NCBI GenBank assembly: GCA_904846145.1
Contig: CAJGZL010000002.1
Coordinates: 1-42,228, forward strand
Direction: 5' to 3'
DNA from: Psychrobacter immobilis
GTDB lineage: Bacteria > Pseudomonadota > Gammaproteobacteria > Pseudomonadales > Moraxellaceae
DNA: 42,228 nt
The notes beneath the pieces were generated by a model. That model was not told the origin of the DNA and did not search any database. It was given only the letters and a program-made list of their open reading frames with translations. This document shows positions 7,514 to 16,908 of the stretch, piece by piece; position 1 is the stretch's first letter, and every line of letters begins with the position of its first letter. The position numbers and the translations under genes were made by a program.

Positions 7514-8160
7514 TTGCACACCTCTTCAACCTGAATCGCATCTGGACTGACGTTATTATCATTGGCATCATTGAGTACCGTTAAGCAAGGCTCAATACGA
7601 TCTTGCCAGTTACTCTCGTTAATCTCACCAACAATGTGCTGGCGAATAACGCCTTCACCATCGACAGTGAAAGTCTCAGGCGCACCCGTCAACCCTAAGT
7701 CCAAGGCAAACTGGCCGGACAAATCCTGAATAGACATCGAAAAGGGATCACCGCCTCGGTTGAGATAGCTGAGCGCATCACCGATATCGTCTTTATAATT
7801 CACGCCAACCAGATTGACACCACGCTCTTCTAGTTGCATCAAAAAAGGATGCTCAATAACGCAAGTTGGGCACCAAGAGCCCCAAATATTCATCAAAAAG
7901 GGCTCATCAGGTAAGTTGTCATTGGTCATGATCCGACTGGTATCGGACAACAATGGCAGCTCAAACGCTGGTACTGGGCGTTCAAGCGCGGTATTGGTTA
8001 CGATTTCAGTCGGCTGCCCCAAACGAAAATAAAGCATAACCATAACAGCAGCAAAGATGATCAGCGGGATCAAAAACCATATTCTAATTTGGCTTTTTTT
8101 CATTGTTCGATTACCTTTTGTTTCAGGGGGTTGCTCGGAAAAATGATTAGACTTAGTCAT
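7510..8160 (-). CDS. ccmG: CcmG/DsbE periplasmic thioredoxin
   Basis: A 216-residue membrane-anchored thiol-disulfide reductase. It has one helix (about 27-46), then a thioredoxin fold with FLMNIWGSWCPTCVIEHPFL (Cys97/Cys100), followed by LGLTGAPETFTVDGEG, the CcmG-specific acidic/cis-Pro region. It supplies electrons to keep the apocytochrome CXXCH motif reduced. A strong ribosome site (GGGGAG) supports the start at 8160, 8 bp inside ccmF. A second ATG at 8103 (MKKSQIRIW) is possible. The final residues include one more Cys pair (PCLTV ... EEVCK), which is not typical and may be structural. Confidence 0.93.
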   Translation of the reverse strand: MTKSNHFSEQPPETKGNRTMKKSQIRIWFLIPLIIFAAVMVMLYFRLGQPTEIVTNTALERPVPAFELPLLSDTSRIMTNDNLPDEPFLMNIWGSWCPTCVIEHPFLMQLEERGVNLVGVNYKDDIGDALSYLNRGGDPFSMSIQDLSGQFALDLGLTGAPETFTVDGEGVIRQHIVGEINESNWQDRIEPCLTVLNDANDNNVSPDAIQVEEVCK

Positions 8161-10207
8161 TTTGCTTCTCCCCTATTAGTGTCGTGTTATTAGTAGTGCT
8201 TTTAACATCTAAATCAGTAACCGTCGTAAAGCCTGACTTACTCGCTGCAATTTGTGCAGGGGTCTTGGATGTTTTGAGACGATAGCGCCTATCAAGCATA
8301 CTCAGCAGACCACCCAATGCCATAATAATAGCGCCGAGCCATATCCAACGAATCAATGGCTTCACATAAATACGTACGGCCCATTTATTACTGCCTTCAG
8401 CTATAGGTTCACCAAGTGCGACGTACACATCACGCATCAGACTGTCATCAATCGCTGCTTCGGTCATTGGCATCATGCTAATAATGTAATTGCGTTTTTC
8501 AGGGTATAACGTAGTCACAGCACGGCTATCTTTACTCACTTCGACCTCAGCTTGGGTCGCATCATAGTTACTGCCTTTGACTTCGCGGAAGCCTTTAACG
8601 GTGAAGTCGTAACCTTGGACATGGACCGTTTCGCCAACACTCAATGCCACATCGCGCTCGATACTCAAGGTACTGGTAAAGGCAACACCGATGACCGCTA
8701 CAATCACACCAATATGTGCCGTTTGCTGACCCCAGTAGCTTAAACGCAGCTTATTTAAGCCTTGCAAAAAGCTTGGTGCATTTTTGGTTTTGTCTTTGAA
8801 ATCAACCACCATCCAGAACAGTACCCAAAAACTTACTGCTAGTGTTACACCAATATTAAGCATGGCAGATGGACTGACAAAGTAAGTGATGACTGCAGCT
8901 AATACTAGACTGCTCGCCGCAATGACCATACCAACGCCTAACAATGGACGCTTATCTTGTTTCCAGCGGATATTGGAGCCCATACCCATGGCAACCAGCA
9001 ATAGCCATGTTAAAGGCACAAATAGCGCATTAAAGTACGGAGGACCTACCGATACCTGACCCAAGCTAAAGGCGTCGGCAATGATAGGATAGAGGGTACC
9101 AAGCAATACCACTAACGTTGCAATCAAAATGATGACGTTGTTAATGACTAAAAATGACTCACGCGAAACCAGTTGATACTGACTTTCAATCGTCAAACGC
9201 CAGCCACGCAGCGCAAACATCAGCAAACCACCACCGACGATGATGCCAAGAATCACTAAAATTACCAGACCACGAGTGGGGTCAGCGGCAAACGAATGCA
9301 CTGAGGTAATAACCCCTGAACGTACAAGGAAAGTACCCAAGAGACTTAAGGCAAAAGCAAAGATAGCCAGCATAATGGTCCATGCTTTAAAGACACCGCG
9401 CTTCTCAGTCACTGCCAACGAATGCAGCAAGGCTAAACCGGCAAGCCAAGGCATCAGTGAGGCGTTTTCTACAGGATCCCAAAACCACCAGCCGCCCCAG
9501 CCAAGCTCATAATACGCCCACCAAGAGCCAAGAGCGATACCAACGGTCAAAAACCCCCAAGCCGCTAGCGCCCATGGACGCGACCAACGTGTCCATACTG
9601 CATCCAAACGCCCTTCCCACAATGCCGCCATACAAAAAGCAAATGGCACCGCTAAGCCCACATAACCCATATACAGCATCGGTGGGTGAACGATCAGCCC
9701 AAAATCCTGCAAAAGTGGGTTGAGATCTACCCCATCTACGGGCAGATTGGGCAAGGTACGATCAAATGGCGACGAGGTAAAAATCAGCATCGCTAGCATC
9801 ATGACCTGCACACCGGCCAATATCACGAGTACCCGCGCGCGCATCGACAACGGTAAGCCACGGCTAAAATAGGAGACCAGCGCGCACCACGTGGCCATGA
9901 TGGTCATCCACAACAAGAGCGAGCCTTCGTGTCCGCCCCATGTCGCCGAGAGTTTATAGTACCAAGGCAACAAAGTATTAGAGTGCTGCGTGACATAGAC
10001 GAGACTAAAGTCATTGAAATAAAAGCCTGCCATCAATGCAACAAATGAAAAAATCATGGCAGCAAACTGTGCCCACGCGAGACTGGGCGCGAGACGCTGC
10101 CAAGCAACGTGATCGCGCATGACGCCAACGGTTGGTAATACCACCTGCAAAATCGCCAATATAAAGGCGGCCAGCAAGGCAAAATAACCCAATTCTGTGA
10201 TTAACAT
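8153..10207 (-). CDS. ccmF: CcmF cytochrome c heme lyase, integral membrane subunit
   Basis: A 684-residue polytopic protein, full length for CcmF. The heme-handling WWD domain reads GWGGWWFWDPVENAS (residues 236-250). Conserved periplasmic histidine regions are visible (GGHEGSLLLW, LIVHPPMLYMGY, SVHSF). The large periplasmic domain before the last helix (about 520-625) contains ERDVALSVGETVHVQGYDFT. CcmF ligates heme delivered by CcmE to apocytochrome c. It heads ccmF-G-H-I, tightly overlapping and leftward. CcmA-E are not present anywhere in this window, so function needs the host's heme-delivery half. Confidence 0.95.
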   Translation of the reverse strand: MLITELGYFALLAAFILAILQVVLPTVGVMRDHVAWQRLAPSLAWAQFAAMIFSFVALMAGFYFNDFSLVYVTQHSNTLLPWYYKLSATWGGHEGSLLLWMTIMATWCALVSYFSRGLPLSMRARVLVILAGVQVMMLAMLIFTSSPFDRTLPNLPVDGVDLNPLLQDFGLIVHPPMLYMGYVGLAVPFAFCMAALWEGRLDAVWTRWSRPWALAAWGFLTVGIALGSWWAYYELGWGGWWFWDPVENASLMPWLAGLALLHSLAVTEKRGVFKAWTIMLAIFAFALSLLGTFLVRSGVITSVHSFAADPTRGLVILVILGIIVGGGLLMFALRGWRLTIESQYQLVSRESFLVINNVIILIATLVVLLGTLYPIIADAFSLGQVSVGPPYFNALFVPLTWLLLVAMGMGSNIRWKQDKRPLLGVGMVIAASSLVLAAVITYFVSPSAMLNIGVTLAVSFWVLFWMVVDFKDKTKNAPSFLQGLNKLRLSYWGQQTAHIGVIVAVIGVAFTSTLSIERDVALSVGETVHVQGYDFTVKGFREVKGSNYDATQAEVEVSKDSRAVTTLYPEKRNYIISMMPMTEAAIDDSLMRDVYVALGEPIAEGSNKWAVRIYVKPLIRWIWLGAIIMALGGLLSMLDRRYRLKTSKTPAQIAASKSGFTTVTDLDVKSTTNNTTLIGEKQND

Positions 10208-10451
10208 ACGGTCTAACCCTGTTTACTCTAATATGATTTAAGCTCACTGTAACGGTTGGATTTTTATTATTGGAAACTATTGAAATTTACTGCTATCTCT
10301 AGCTCCAATTGTTTTCGAAGTGTTTTGAAAAGCGTGCCGAAAGTAATAGACAATCATAAATATACAACCATCTTTTGTTAGGTAAGAAGAATATTGAATT
10401 AGTTAACCGGACTTATAACAGCCTAATGCCATCTAAATAAGACCTAGACGA
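10208..10451. other. Intergenic, probable ccm promoter region
   Basis: This 244 bp AT-rich gap between the ATP-grasp gene and ccmF has no gene and no clear terminator. It would hold any separate promoter for the ccmFGHI operon. Confidence 0.3.
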
Positions 10452-11741
10452 TCACACCTGAAAGACAGGTGCGAATCCACCGCCTGGCGTACGGAAGTTA
10501 GTCACCTGACCTTGATACACACGCGCAGCAGGTAGTAACAGTTTTCCGCCATACGTATAAAGACGTATATCTACCTTTCTTGTTGTTACGATGTCATCAA
10601 TTTTGAGTGATCTCTCTCCTGCAGGGACAAAGGTCTGTGCGATATAATCTTCATCCAGAATGTTTTCGAAGACGCGTCGAGTCAGTTTGCTACCGCGATA
10701 AACGCCTTTGCTTCCATGACCAGCAACTGGCTTAAAAAACAGTTGCCGCCGAGTAAGCCACAACTCTGCTGCATCGTCTCTTGATACAATCTTAGTCCTC
10801 GGTACAGACCTTTCGAGGCACTCCACTGCAGCCTCATCCAGACCCCAAGAGCGCAATATTTGGGAGTCTGATAGCAATGTCAGGTTTTGCTTATTGGCCA
10901 ACATAGCATGTACGCGGGGATTGGGTGTCACTACCACAGCACCCTCTAAATAAGCCTGCTTAAGCAATACATGGTCAGGGTCCTCAAATGCAAAGTCGAC
11001 AAGCCGATTGTAAATCATATCGATTTTCTGGCCATGGGCTGTTAACGTACCGTCGATATACTCGAGTTCAGAGGGATCAAGTATCACAGTATCAATACCT
11101 CTAGCTTGGAGCAGTTGACAGGCTAACTCAAACTCTAAGAACATGAACTGACTCTCGGGGTCATTGTCCACAATGGCTATCCGATTGGGCATAGCAACAG
11201 CGGACTGTCGCTGCCATTCCTGTTTGAACATGTCAAACACTGCTTCCTCGAACCTATCTAGCATTTGATTGGTTACAGCGCTTTGCTCTGAGGGGTTGCA
11301 ACAGCGTTTTTGTGCGCGAGCGAGCAACACATTCAGAAATGCGCCACCGGCATTAGTATTGACCTCGATGAGCTGAGGTCCATCGCTACCCAAGTGAAAG
11401 TCATAACCCATGAGGGCCCCTATTGGGCCTGGGTCGAAAGCAGCTATTTCTGGTGCCCACGACAGCACTTGCTCTTGATACAATGGCAGTTCGGCAGCTG
11501 ACTCGATAGCCCTGACGATTCGCTCCATCGCCTCTATCTCTGTTTTGGGAACGAACACTGGTGTTGCTGAAAAAAGCTTATTAAGCTCGTTCGCTCCTAT
11601 TGGATTGTTTCTAGTTTCTACCAATTGATCTTGAAGGCTTGTATTAAGCGCTTTACGATCAAGGGTAATGCAGTAGCACTCTTGGTTAAGTCGATTTGCA
11701 AGACCGTCATTTTTCTCGTTGTTATTAGTTGGGTGTTCCAT
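10452..11741 (-). CDS. Uncharacterised ATP-grasp (glutathione-synthetase-like) enzyme
   Basis: A 429-residue protein with ATP-grasp hallmarks: a pre-domain with IEVNTNAGGAFLNVLLARAQ (about 128-147), a nucleotide-binding lysine segment RRQLFFKPVAGHGSKGVYRG (about 335-354), and the metal/ATP-site end KVDIRLYTYGGKLLLPAARV followed by TNFRTPGGGFAPVF. ATP-grasp enzymes join a carboxylate to an amine or thiol through an acyl phosphate. The substrate cannot be read from sequence; a glutathione-like or peptide ligase is one option, relevant because thiols bind Cu(I). It lies in the leftward copper/tat/ccm series, 104 bp after tatC. No good Shine-Dalgarno is seen, so the start is uncertain by a few codons. 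Confidence 0.75.
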   Translation of the reverse strand: MEHPTNNNEKNDGLANRLNQECYCITLDRKALNTSLQDQLVETRNNPIGANELNKLFSATPVFVPKTEIEAMERIVRAIESAAELPLYQEQVLSWAPEIAAFDPGPIGALMGYDFHLGSDGPQLIEVNTNAGGAFLNVLLARAQKRCCNPSEQSAVTNQMLDRFEEAVFDMFKQEWQRQSAVAMPNRIAIVDNDPESQFMFLEFELACQLLQARGIDTVILDPSELEYIDGTLTAHGQKIDMIYNRLVDFAFEDPDHVLLKQAYLEGAVVVTPNPRVHAMLANKQNLTLLSDSQILRSWGLDEAAVECLERSVPRTKIVSRDDAAELWLTRRQLFFKPVAGHGSKGVYRGSKLTRRVFENILDEDYIAQTFVPAGERSLKIDDIVTTRKVDIRLYTYGGKLLLPAARVYQGQVTNFRTPGGGFAPVFQV

Positions 11742-11784
11742 TTAGAGTCCGTCGCTAAGTAGAGTACTCACGCTGACATACTCT

Positions 11785-11819
11785 AGTAAAAAGTAAAAAG
11801 TAAAAAGTAAAAAGTAAAA
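11785..11819. repeat. Five tandem 7-bp repeats (AGTAAAA)
   Basis: Five perfect heptads fill the gap between tatC and the ATP-grasp gene. On the minus strand they read ACTTTTT, so an ACTT tetramer recurs every 7 bp, close to but not the same as the 8-bp arrays elsewhere. This may be slipped-strand expansion only. Confidence 0.6.
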
Positions 11820-11845
11820 AAGGTTCTTGGCGTGTTTAAGTAGTG

Positions 11846-12712
11846 CTAGCTACTTTCTAATGTTTCATTCCCTGAGACTAAATCATTATTTCGTTCATTT
11901 TTAATTAATATCTTTGCTAAGAGTAAACCCAGCTCAAATAATAGCCACATAGGAATCGCCAACAACAGCATTGATACACCATCAGGCGGTGTCACTACCG
12001 CGGCGATCCCAAAACAGCCGACTATGATATAACGACGCTTATCTTCTAAAATTTGAGTAGAAACGATTCCGGCCATTATCAGCAATAAGGTAACCACTGG
12101 AATCTCAAAAGTCAGTCCAAACACCATAAATAGCTTGAGGGCAAAGCTCAGATAACTGTCAATATCGGTCATTGGTATAACGTTCTGCGGAGCGAACATA
12201 ATAAAAAATTTCAATACCCCTTTGAGTACGACAAAGTAGGAAAAAGCAACACCAGCATAAAATAGAAATATCGAAGATAGCAGTACAGGAATGGCAATTT
12301 TCTTCTCTTTTTTATATAAGCCGGAAGCTACAAATGACCAAATTTGATACAGGATATAAGGCATTGCTAAAAATGCGGCGACGAATATCGTTAAGCGAAT
12401 GGGTGCCATAAAGTTTGACGTTATATCAGTGGCAATCATGGTCGAATTGATGGGTAACTGCGCCACTAATGGGTCTGATAAAAGATTGTAGAGCTCACGC
12501 GAAAACCCTACCAATGCTAAGAAGACGATCAAAACGGCTACGCATATTTTGATGAGATGCTTGCGTAATTCAATCAAATGCTCAGTAATAGGCATGTCGC
12601 TAAGCACATTCAGCACATTATCAGTCTCAACATTATGGGTAGCATCTGACGCCTTAGCATCTGTATTTGCTAACTTTCTTTGGCGACTTTTTTGGCGCTT
12701 AAATAAGCTCAT
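11846..12712 (-). CDS. tatC: TatC, twin-arginine translocase receptor
   Basis: A 288-residue six-helix membrane protein with the TatC signatures: cytoplasmic N-terminal EHLIELRKHLIK (residues about 44-55), the F-A-P segment after helix 1, FGLTFEIPVVTLLLI with the conserved Glu, and RRYIIVGCFGIAAVVTPPD before the last helices. It recognises twin-arginine signal peptides. The N-terminal 40 residues are a long charged extension. It overlaps tatB by 4 bp (ATGA). The multicopper oxidase CopA encoded at 20879-22576 carries such a signal, giving this copy an obvious local substrate. Confidence 0.95.
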   Translation of the reverse strand: MSLFKRQKSRQRKLANTDAKASDATHNVETDNVLNVLSDMPITEHLIELRKHLIKICVAVLIVFLALVGFSRELYNLLSDPLVAQLPINSTMIATDITSNFMAPIRLTIFVAAFLAMPYILYQIWSFVASGLYKKEKKIAIPVLLSSIFLFYAGVAFSYFVVLKGVLKFFIMFAPQNVIPMTDIDSYLSFALKLFMVFGLTFEIPVVTLLLIMAGIVSTQILEDKRRYIIVGCFGIAAVVTPPDGVSMLLLAIPMWLLFELGLLLAKILIKNERNNDLVSGNETLESS

Positions 12713-13095
12713 ATATCCCCCTTCTCTATAGCTGAAGAAGAGGAAGTATCTGGCTGATGATTTTGCTGCTGAGGAGTGTTTGACTGATAGGAAGTATCTA
12801 AGCTTTGGTTTTGCGAGTTTTCAAACTTATCCATACTACCGCGCATCTCGGCTAACTCACGCCGCATGTCTGTCTCAGTCTGACGAATCTTTGCCAGCTC
12901 ATCTTGCATTTGTTGACGTGTTTCAGCTAGATCAAGCTCAGCTTCTATTTCAGATTGTAGAGTGGATACTGTACGGCGCAGTTTGGCATACCATTGCCCA
13001 GCGGTACGTGCGGCTTGCGGCAGTTTTTCTGGGCCCAATACGATTAAAGCAATGACGCCAAACAAGAGTAATTCGGAAAACCCAATATCAAACAT
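12709..13095 (-). CDS. tatB: TatB translocase subunit
   Basis: A 128-residue protein beginning with the canonical MFDIGFSELLLFGVIALIVL, then GPEKLPQAARTAGQWYAKLR (amphipathic helix) and a long charged coiled coil (about 45-95). A GTG start three codons upstream (13104) is possible, but family alignment favours ATG 13095. TatB partners TatC in the receptor complex. It lies between tatA and tatC, in the usual order. Confidence 0.93.
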   Translation of the reverse strand: MFDIGFSELLLFGVIALIVLGPEKLPQAARTAGQWYAKLRRTVSTLQSEIEAELDLAETRQQMQDELAKIRQTETDMRRELAEMRGSMDKFENSQNQSLDTSYQSNTPQQQNHQPDTSSSSAIEKGDI

Positions 13096-13150
13096 AACAG
13101 TCACATATATTAATAGACTACTTAGTGCCGCTATTTATAAGCGGCGCGCT

Positions 13151-13435
13151 TCATACTTTAGGCTGGTCATCAGTGGAAATAGGGCTGATTTCCATATCAT
13201 CAGCCTGATTACCTACACGCGTATTTAAATCATTACTTGCAGCTGGCGTACTATTTTCATGGCTAAGCACATGATTTTTGCGAGCATTCTCGGGTTCTTC
13301 ATCTTTGACCGCTTCTTTAAAACCCTTCACCGCACCGCCTAAATCTTTACCTGCATTTTTAAGCTTGGCAGTACCAAATACGACCACCACTACGACCAAT
13401 AAAATCAGCCAATGTGTAATAGAAAAGCTGCCCAT
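13151..13435 (-). CDS. tatA: TatA pore-forming subunit
   Basis: A 94-residue protein: one short helix ([20 protein letters not shown]), the [20 protein letters not shown] hinge and amphipathic helix typical of TatA, then a polar tail. It oligomerises to let folded proteins through the inner membrane. AAGGA lies 8 bp before ATG. It is first of tatABC and lies 80 bp after the copper ATPase stop in the same direction. Confidence 0.95.
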   Translation of the reverse strand: MGSFSITHWLILLVVVVVVFGTAKLKNAGKDLGGAVKGFKEAVKDEEPENARKNHVLSHENSTPAASNDLNTRVGNQADDMEISPISTDDQPKV

Positions 13436-13515
13436 AACGGTATCCTTATATTTTGTGATCTTGTTTAGACCAGTATGTGTCAGTGTGCTTTAGAACACTT
13501 TTTACCGTACCAGAA

Positions 13516-16125
13516 TTATAGTTTCAAACGGCGCAATCGCAGCGCGTTAGCAATCACCGAGAATGACGACAAGCTCATCGCTGCCGCTGCTATCATCGGA
13601 CTGAGCAGAAGCCCAAATATGGGATAGAGCACACCTGCGGCAATAGGAACACCAAGTGCATTGTAGATAAAGGCAAAAAACAGATTCTGTCTGATATTGC
13701 GCATGGTGGCGTGGCTAAGCTTATAAGCTTTGGCAATGCCCATTAAATCACCTTTTAGCAGGGTAATGCCCGCACTCTCCATCGCCACATCGGTACCGGT
13801 TCCCATAGCGATACCAACATTAGCTTGCGCTAGCGCTGGTGCGTCGTTGATACCATCACCCGCCATAGCGACCAATTTACCGCTGTCTTGCATTTCTTTG
13901 ACGATACGGTTTTTATCCTCTGGTGAGACATCCGCATGAACTTCATCAATACCTAGTTTATTGGCGACTGCCTGCGCGGTTTTTTCGTTGTCACCGGTTA
14001 GCATCACAACTTTTAAACCTGCGTCATGAAGCAGTGAAATAGCCTCTTTAGTGCTTGGTTTAATAGGGTCAGCAACTGAAATAATACCAGCAGCTTTACC
14101 GTCTATAGCCACAAACATTACCGTTTCACCGTCTTTTCTACGGACATCAGCTTTAGTGGACAGCTCATTATCAAAACTATTTAGGCTTTCCATAAGCTTA
14201 GAGTTACCAATAGCGACTTTCTTACCATCGACCACGGCTTGTACGCCTTCGCCAGTAGTCGAATTAAAGTCAGTAGCTTTAGGAATAATGAGTGATCTTT
14301 CTTGAGCTGCTCTAACGATAGCTTCTGCTAAAGGATGCTCGCTAGCGCTTTCTACTGAGGCTACCAATGCGAGGAACTCGTCTTCATCTTGACCTACCTG
14401 CGCATCAATTGCGGTAAGCTCGGGCTTACCAGCGGTCAGTGTTCCGGTCTTGTCGACGACAATGGTATCGACTTTTTCCATACTCTCTAACGCTTCAGCA
14501 TTTTTGATGAGGACGCCGTTTTGCGCGCCTTTGCCGGTACCAACCATAATGGACATCGGCGTCGCTAGACCAAGGGCGCAAGGACAAGCAATAATCAGTA
14601 CCGCAATCGCGTTAACCAAAGCATAGGCCATAGCGGGCTCAGGGCCGAATATCGCCCAGACAATAAAGGTTATGATAGAGCTGACAATAACAATAGGTAC
14701 GAACCAACCCGCCACTTGATCTACCAAGCGCTGGATAGGCGCGCGGCTACGCTGGGCTTCAGCAACCATTTGTACAATTTTAGATAATACTGAATCTGCT
14801 CCAACATTGACCGCTTCGACTAATAGCGTTCCGGTGCCATTTACCGTACCACCAGTCACTGTATCTCCTGCTACTTTTGATACAGGGATTGGCTCACCCG
14901 TCACCATTGATTCATCAACACTACTATTACCATCGATCACTGTACCATCTACGGGTAGTTTCTCACCTGGTTTAACCCGTAGCTTATCGCCAGTGACGAC
15001 CTCATCAAGCGAGACTTCGACTTCTTCACCGTTTTCATCGACACGTCTTGCGGTTGGTGGTGCGAGCTCAAGCAAAGCTCTAATCGCACCTGAAGTTTGA
15101 CTTCTAGCTTTGAGCTCTAATACTTGACCCAGTAGCACCAAGGTTACAATGACAGCTGCTGCTTCATAGTAGACTCCGACTTGACCAGAGGCATCTCTGA
15201 AACTGTCTGGGAAAATATCGGGAAAAAAGGTCGCGACAATACTAAAAATATAAGCAGCGCCTACGCCTATCGCAATCAAAGTAAACATATTTAGATTGCG
15301 GCTTTTTATAGACTGCCAGCCACGAACGAAAAACGGGGCGGCGCCCCAAAGCACTACAGGGGTCGCGAGCACTAACTCAGCCCATTGTAAAACCTGTGAA
15401 GGTATACCATACTGACTAAAGTCAACTCCAAACATACCGCTCATCACATATATTAATAGCGGTACAGTCAACACGGTACATATCCAAAAACGACGAGTCA
15501 TGTCGTCAAGCTCTGAGGTGTCCTCTTCACCGATAGTAAGCGTTTCGGGCTCAAGCGCCATACCACATATCGGACAACCGCTATTTCTAACGTCTCTCAC
15601 TTCAGGATGCATAGGACAGGTATATACCGTGCCATCGTAATCAGCAGGTACTTTATCGTATTTACCGCCTTTAACAGATTTTACTCCGCTACTATCAGTA
15701 TCCTTTCCATGACAGCTAGCGTGACTATCATCTTTAGCAACTTCGTCTTCAGGTTTAAGAAACATGCCACATATTGGGCAGTCACTTTTTTCAACATCTC
15801 TTACTTCTGGATGCATAGGACAAATATAGACCGTACCGCTATAATTTTCCGGTATCTTGTCGTACTTATCGTCTTCGACAGAATTTACCTCATTACTATT
15901 ATTAGCATTCGCTCCATGACAATGCGCATGACTATCTTCATGGTTGTTGGATTCAGCAACCTCGTCTTCAGGTTTAAGAAACATGCCACATATTGGGCAG
16001 TCACTTTTTTCAACATCTCTTACTTCTGGATGCATAGGACAAATATAGACCGTACCGCTATAATTTTCCGGTACTTTATCGTACTGACCACCTTTGATAG
16101 ATTTTTCATCGGCAATATGTTTCAT
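13516..16125 (-). CDS. Cu(I)-exporting P1B-type ATPase with three N-terminal heavy-metal-binding modules
   Basis: A copper-translocating P-type ATPase of 869 residues from ATG 16125. This start is chosen because AAGGAG lies 7 bp upstream; the frame is open 7 codons further to a TTG that contains the ribosome site itself. Motifs: phosphatase-loop TGEP (about 409-412), CPC in the ion-binding helix (514-516), phosphorylation site DKTGTL (Asp558), P1B SEHPLAEA (His597) and [20 protein letters not shown]. Instead of classical CXXC/HMA domains it has three copies of a Cys/His module ([13 protein letters not shown]...CPICGM; about 24-53, 97-126 and 167-196) separated by His-rich linkers (DSHAHCHG). 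These probably sense or collect Cu. The N-terminal copies are duplicated at DNA level. Confidence 0.95.
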   Translation of the reverse strand: MKHIADEKSIKGGQYDKVPENYSGTVYICPMHPEVRDVEKSDCPICGMFLKPEDEVAESNNHEDSHAHCHGANANNSNEVNSVEDDKYDKIPENYSGTVYICPMHPEVRDVEKSDCPICGMFLKPEDEVAKDDSHASCHGKDTDSSGVKSVKGGKYDKVPADYDGTVYTCPMHPEVRDVRNSGCPICGMALEPETLTIGEEDTSELDDMTRRFWICTVLTVPLLIYVMSGMFGVDFSQYGIPSQVLQWAELVLATPVVLWGAAPFFVRGWQSIKSRNLNMFTLIAIGVGAAYIFSIVATFFPDIFPDSFRDASGQVGVYYEAAAVIVTLVLLGQVLELKARSQTSGAIRALLELAPPTARRVDENGEEVEVSLDEVVTGDKLRVKPGEKLPVDGTVIDGNSSVDESMVTGEPIPVSKVAGDTVTGGTVNGTGTLLVEAVNVGADSVLSKIVQMVAEAQRSRAPIQRLVDQVAGWFVPIVIVSSIITFIVWAIFGPEPAMAYALVNAIAVLIIACPCALGLATPMSIMVGTGKGAQNGVLIKNAEALESMEKVDTIVVDKTGTLTAGKPELTAIDAQVGQDEDEFLALVASVESASEHPLAEAIVRAAQERSLIIPKATDFNSTTGEGVQAVVDGKKVAIGNSKLMESLNSFDNELSTKADVRRKDGETVMFVAIDGKAAGIISVADPIKPSTKEAISLLHDAGLKVVMLTGDNEKTAQAVANKLGIDEVHADVSPEDKNRIVKEMQDSGKLVAMAGDGINDAPALAQANVGIAMGTGTDVAMESAGITLLKGDLMGIAKAYKLSHATMRNIRQNLFFAFIYNALGVPIAAGVLYPIFGLLLSPMIAAAAMSLSSFSVIANALRLRRLKL
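15743..16073 (-). repeat. Exact 112-bp internal duplication within the copper ATPase gene
   Basis: Bases 15743-15854 and 15962-16073 are identical over 112 bp, offset 219 bp. They encode the first two metal-binding modules; the third (about 15530-15660) has diverged. Identity over so many synonymous sites implies a recent duplication or gene conversion. Confidence 0.9.
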
Positions 16126-16263
16126 AAAACCACTCCTTGAAGACAATAAATATTGATAATAAGTACAACTCTTAAAGCACTATCATCAATCCTCGATTGC
16201 TATTCATCTAATCATTAATCTAAAAACCTCTAAAAAATAATTTCTATACTTTTCAATTGGAAT

Positions 16264-16419
16264 TTAGTTTTTATCACGCAAATACTTGAGCAGTGCCATG
16301 ATTGTTAGTACTAGTACTGCGAAAAATAGTAGGGTGAATAACAAACAGATAAGCATCATAACCCAGCCCATGCCATACATCATTGAGCCGTTCATCATGC
16401 CATGCATTGACCCATTCAT
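16264..16419 (-). CDS. Met-rich single-span membrane peptide (51 residues)
   Basis: A short gene with a good ribosome site (GAGGAG about 10 bp before ATG 16419). The product begins MNGSMHGMMNGSMMYGMGWV, eight Met in the first 20 residues plus one His, and then has one long hydrophobic helix (about 19-43) and ends KYLRDKN. Met-rich soft-ligand segments bind Cu(I), and its place between the copper ATPase and a DUF5676 protein fits copper binding at the membrane. I do not recognise a named family. Its short length may leave it unannotated. Confidence 0.75.
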   Translation of the reverse strand: MNGSMHGMMNGSMMYGMGWVMMLICLLFTLLFFAVLVLTIMALLKYLRDKN

Positions 16420-16517
16420 TATGATTTCTCCTCAGTCTAAACTGTGATCACTCCAACTCTTCAATTAATTTTTACTCGAACCGAAGAGGTTTACTGACTG
16501 TTAATATATCAATATCT

Positions 16518-16796
16518 TTAGCGCACTTTGGCGAACCAACGGTATAATGGCACGAATAAGATTGCGAAATACCAACCGTAAAGATACGATTCGACAAACC
16601 CAATTAGAAAACCTGTCCACGTCAACCACTCAAAGCCAGGTAGCAGAGGCGCCCAAGCTTCATGCATACTTATCTGTTCGGGTGCAAGTAAGCCAAAGCC
16701 TATGCATAACAGGTAACTAATGAGTAGAAACAACGATACACTGTTGCCAACAGGGGCAATCCTTAAAGTACTTGTTGTTAAGTTTGATTTGACCAT
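16518..16796 (-). CDS. DUF5676-type small membrane protein
   Basis: A 92-residue protein with two hydrophobic segments (VSLFLLISYLLCIGFGLL and WTGFLIGFVESYLYGWYFAI) and the pattern W-x(9)-GW-FAILFVPLYRW seen in the DUF5676 family, which often lies next to copper-export genes. ATG 16796 is preferred because GAGGA lies just upstream; the longer frame starts at a GTG that overlaps this ribosome site. Function is unknown; an accessory to the nearby ATPase is the natural guess. Confidence 0.8.
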   Translation of the reverse strand: MVKSNLTTSTLRIAPVGNSVSLFLLISYLLCIGFGLLAPEQISMHEAWAPLLPGFEWLTWTGFLIGFVESYLYGWYFAILFVPLYRWFAKVR

Positions 16797-16908
16797 CTTA
16801 GTAATCCTCACTATTGTATGATGTGGTTCAAGCTCAAGATAACCAATCGTATCTAACCATGCTAACTCTAAGGATTTGTATGAATTAAAGCTTTATCCTG
16901 TATTGATA

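Noticed and set aside
15607..16140. 177-residue plus-strand frame opposite the copper ATPase N-terminus
   Set aside because: It mirrors the duplicated metal-binding modules; the minus-strand gene has the motifs and the ribosome site.
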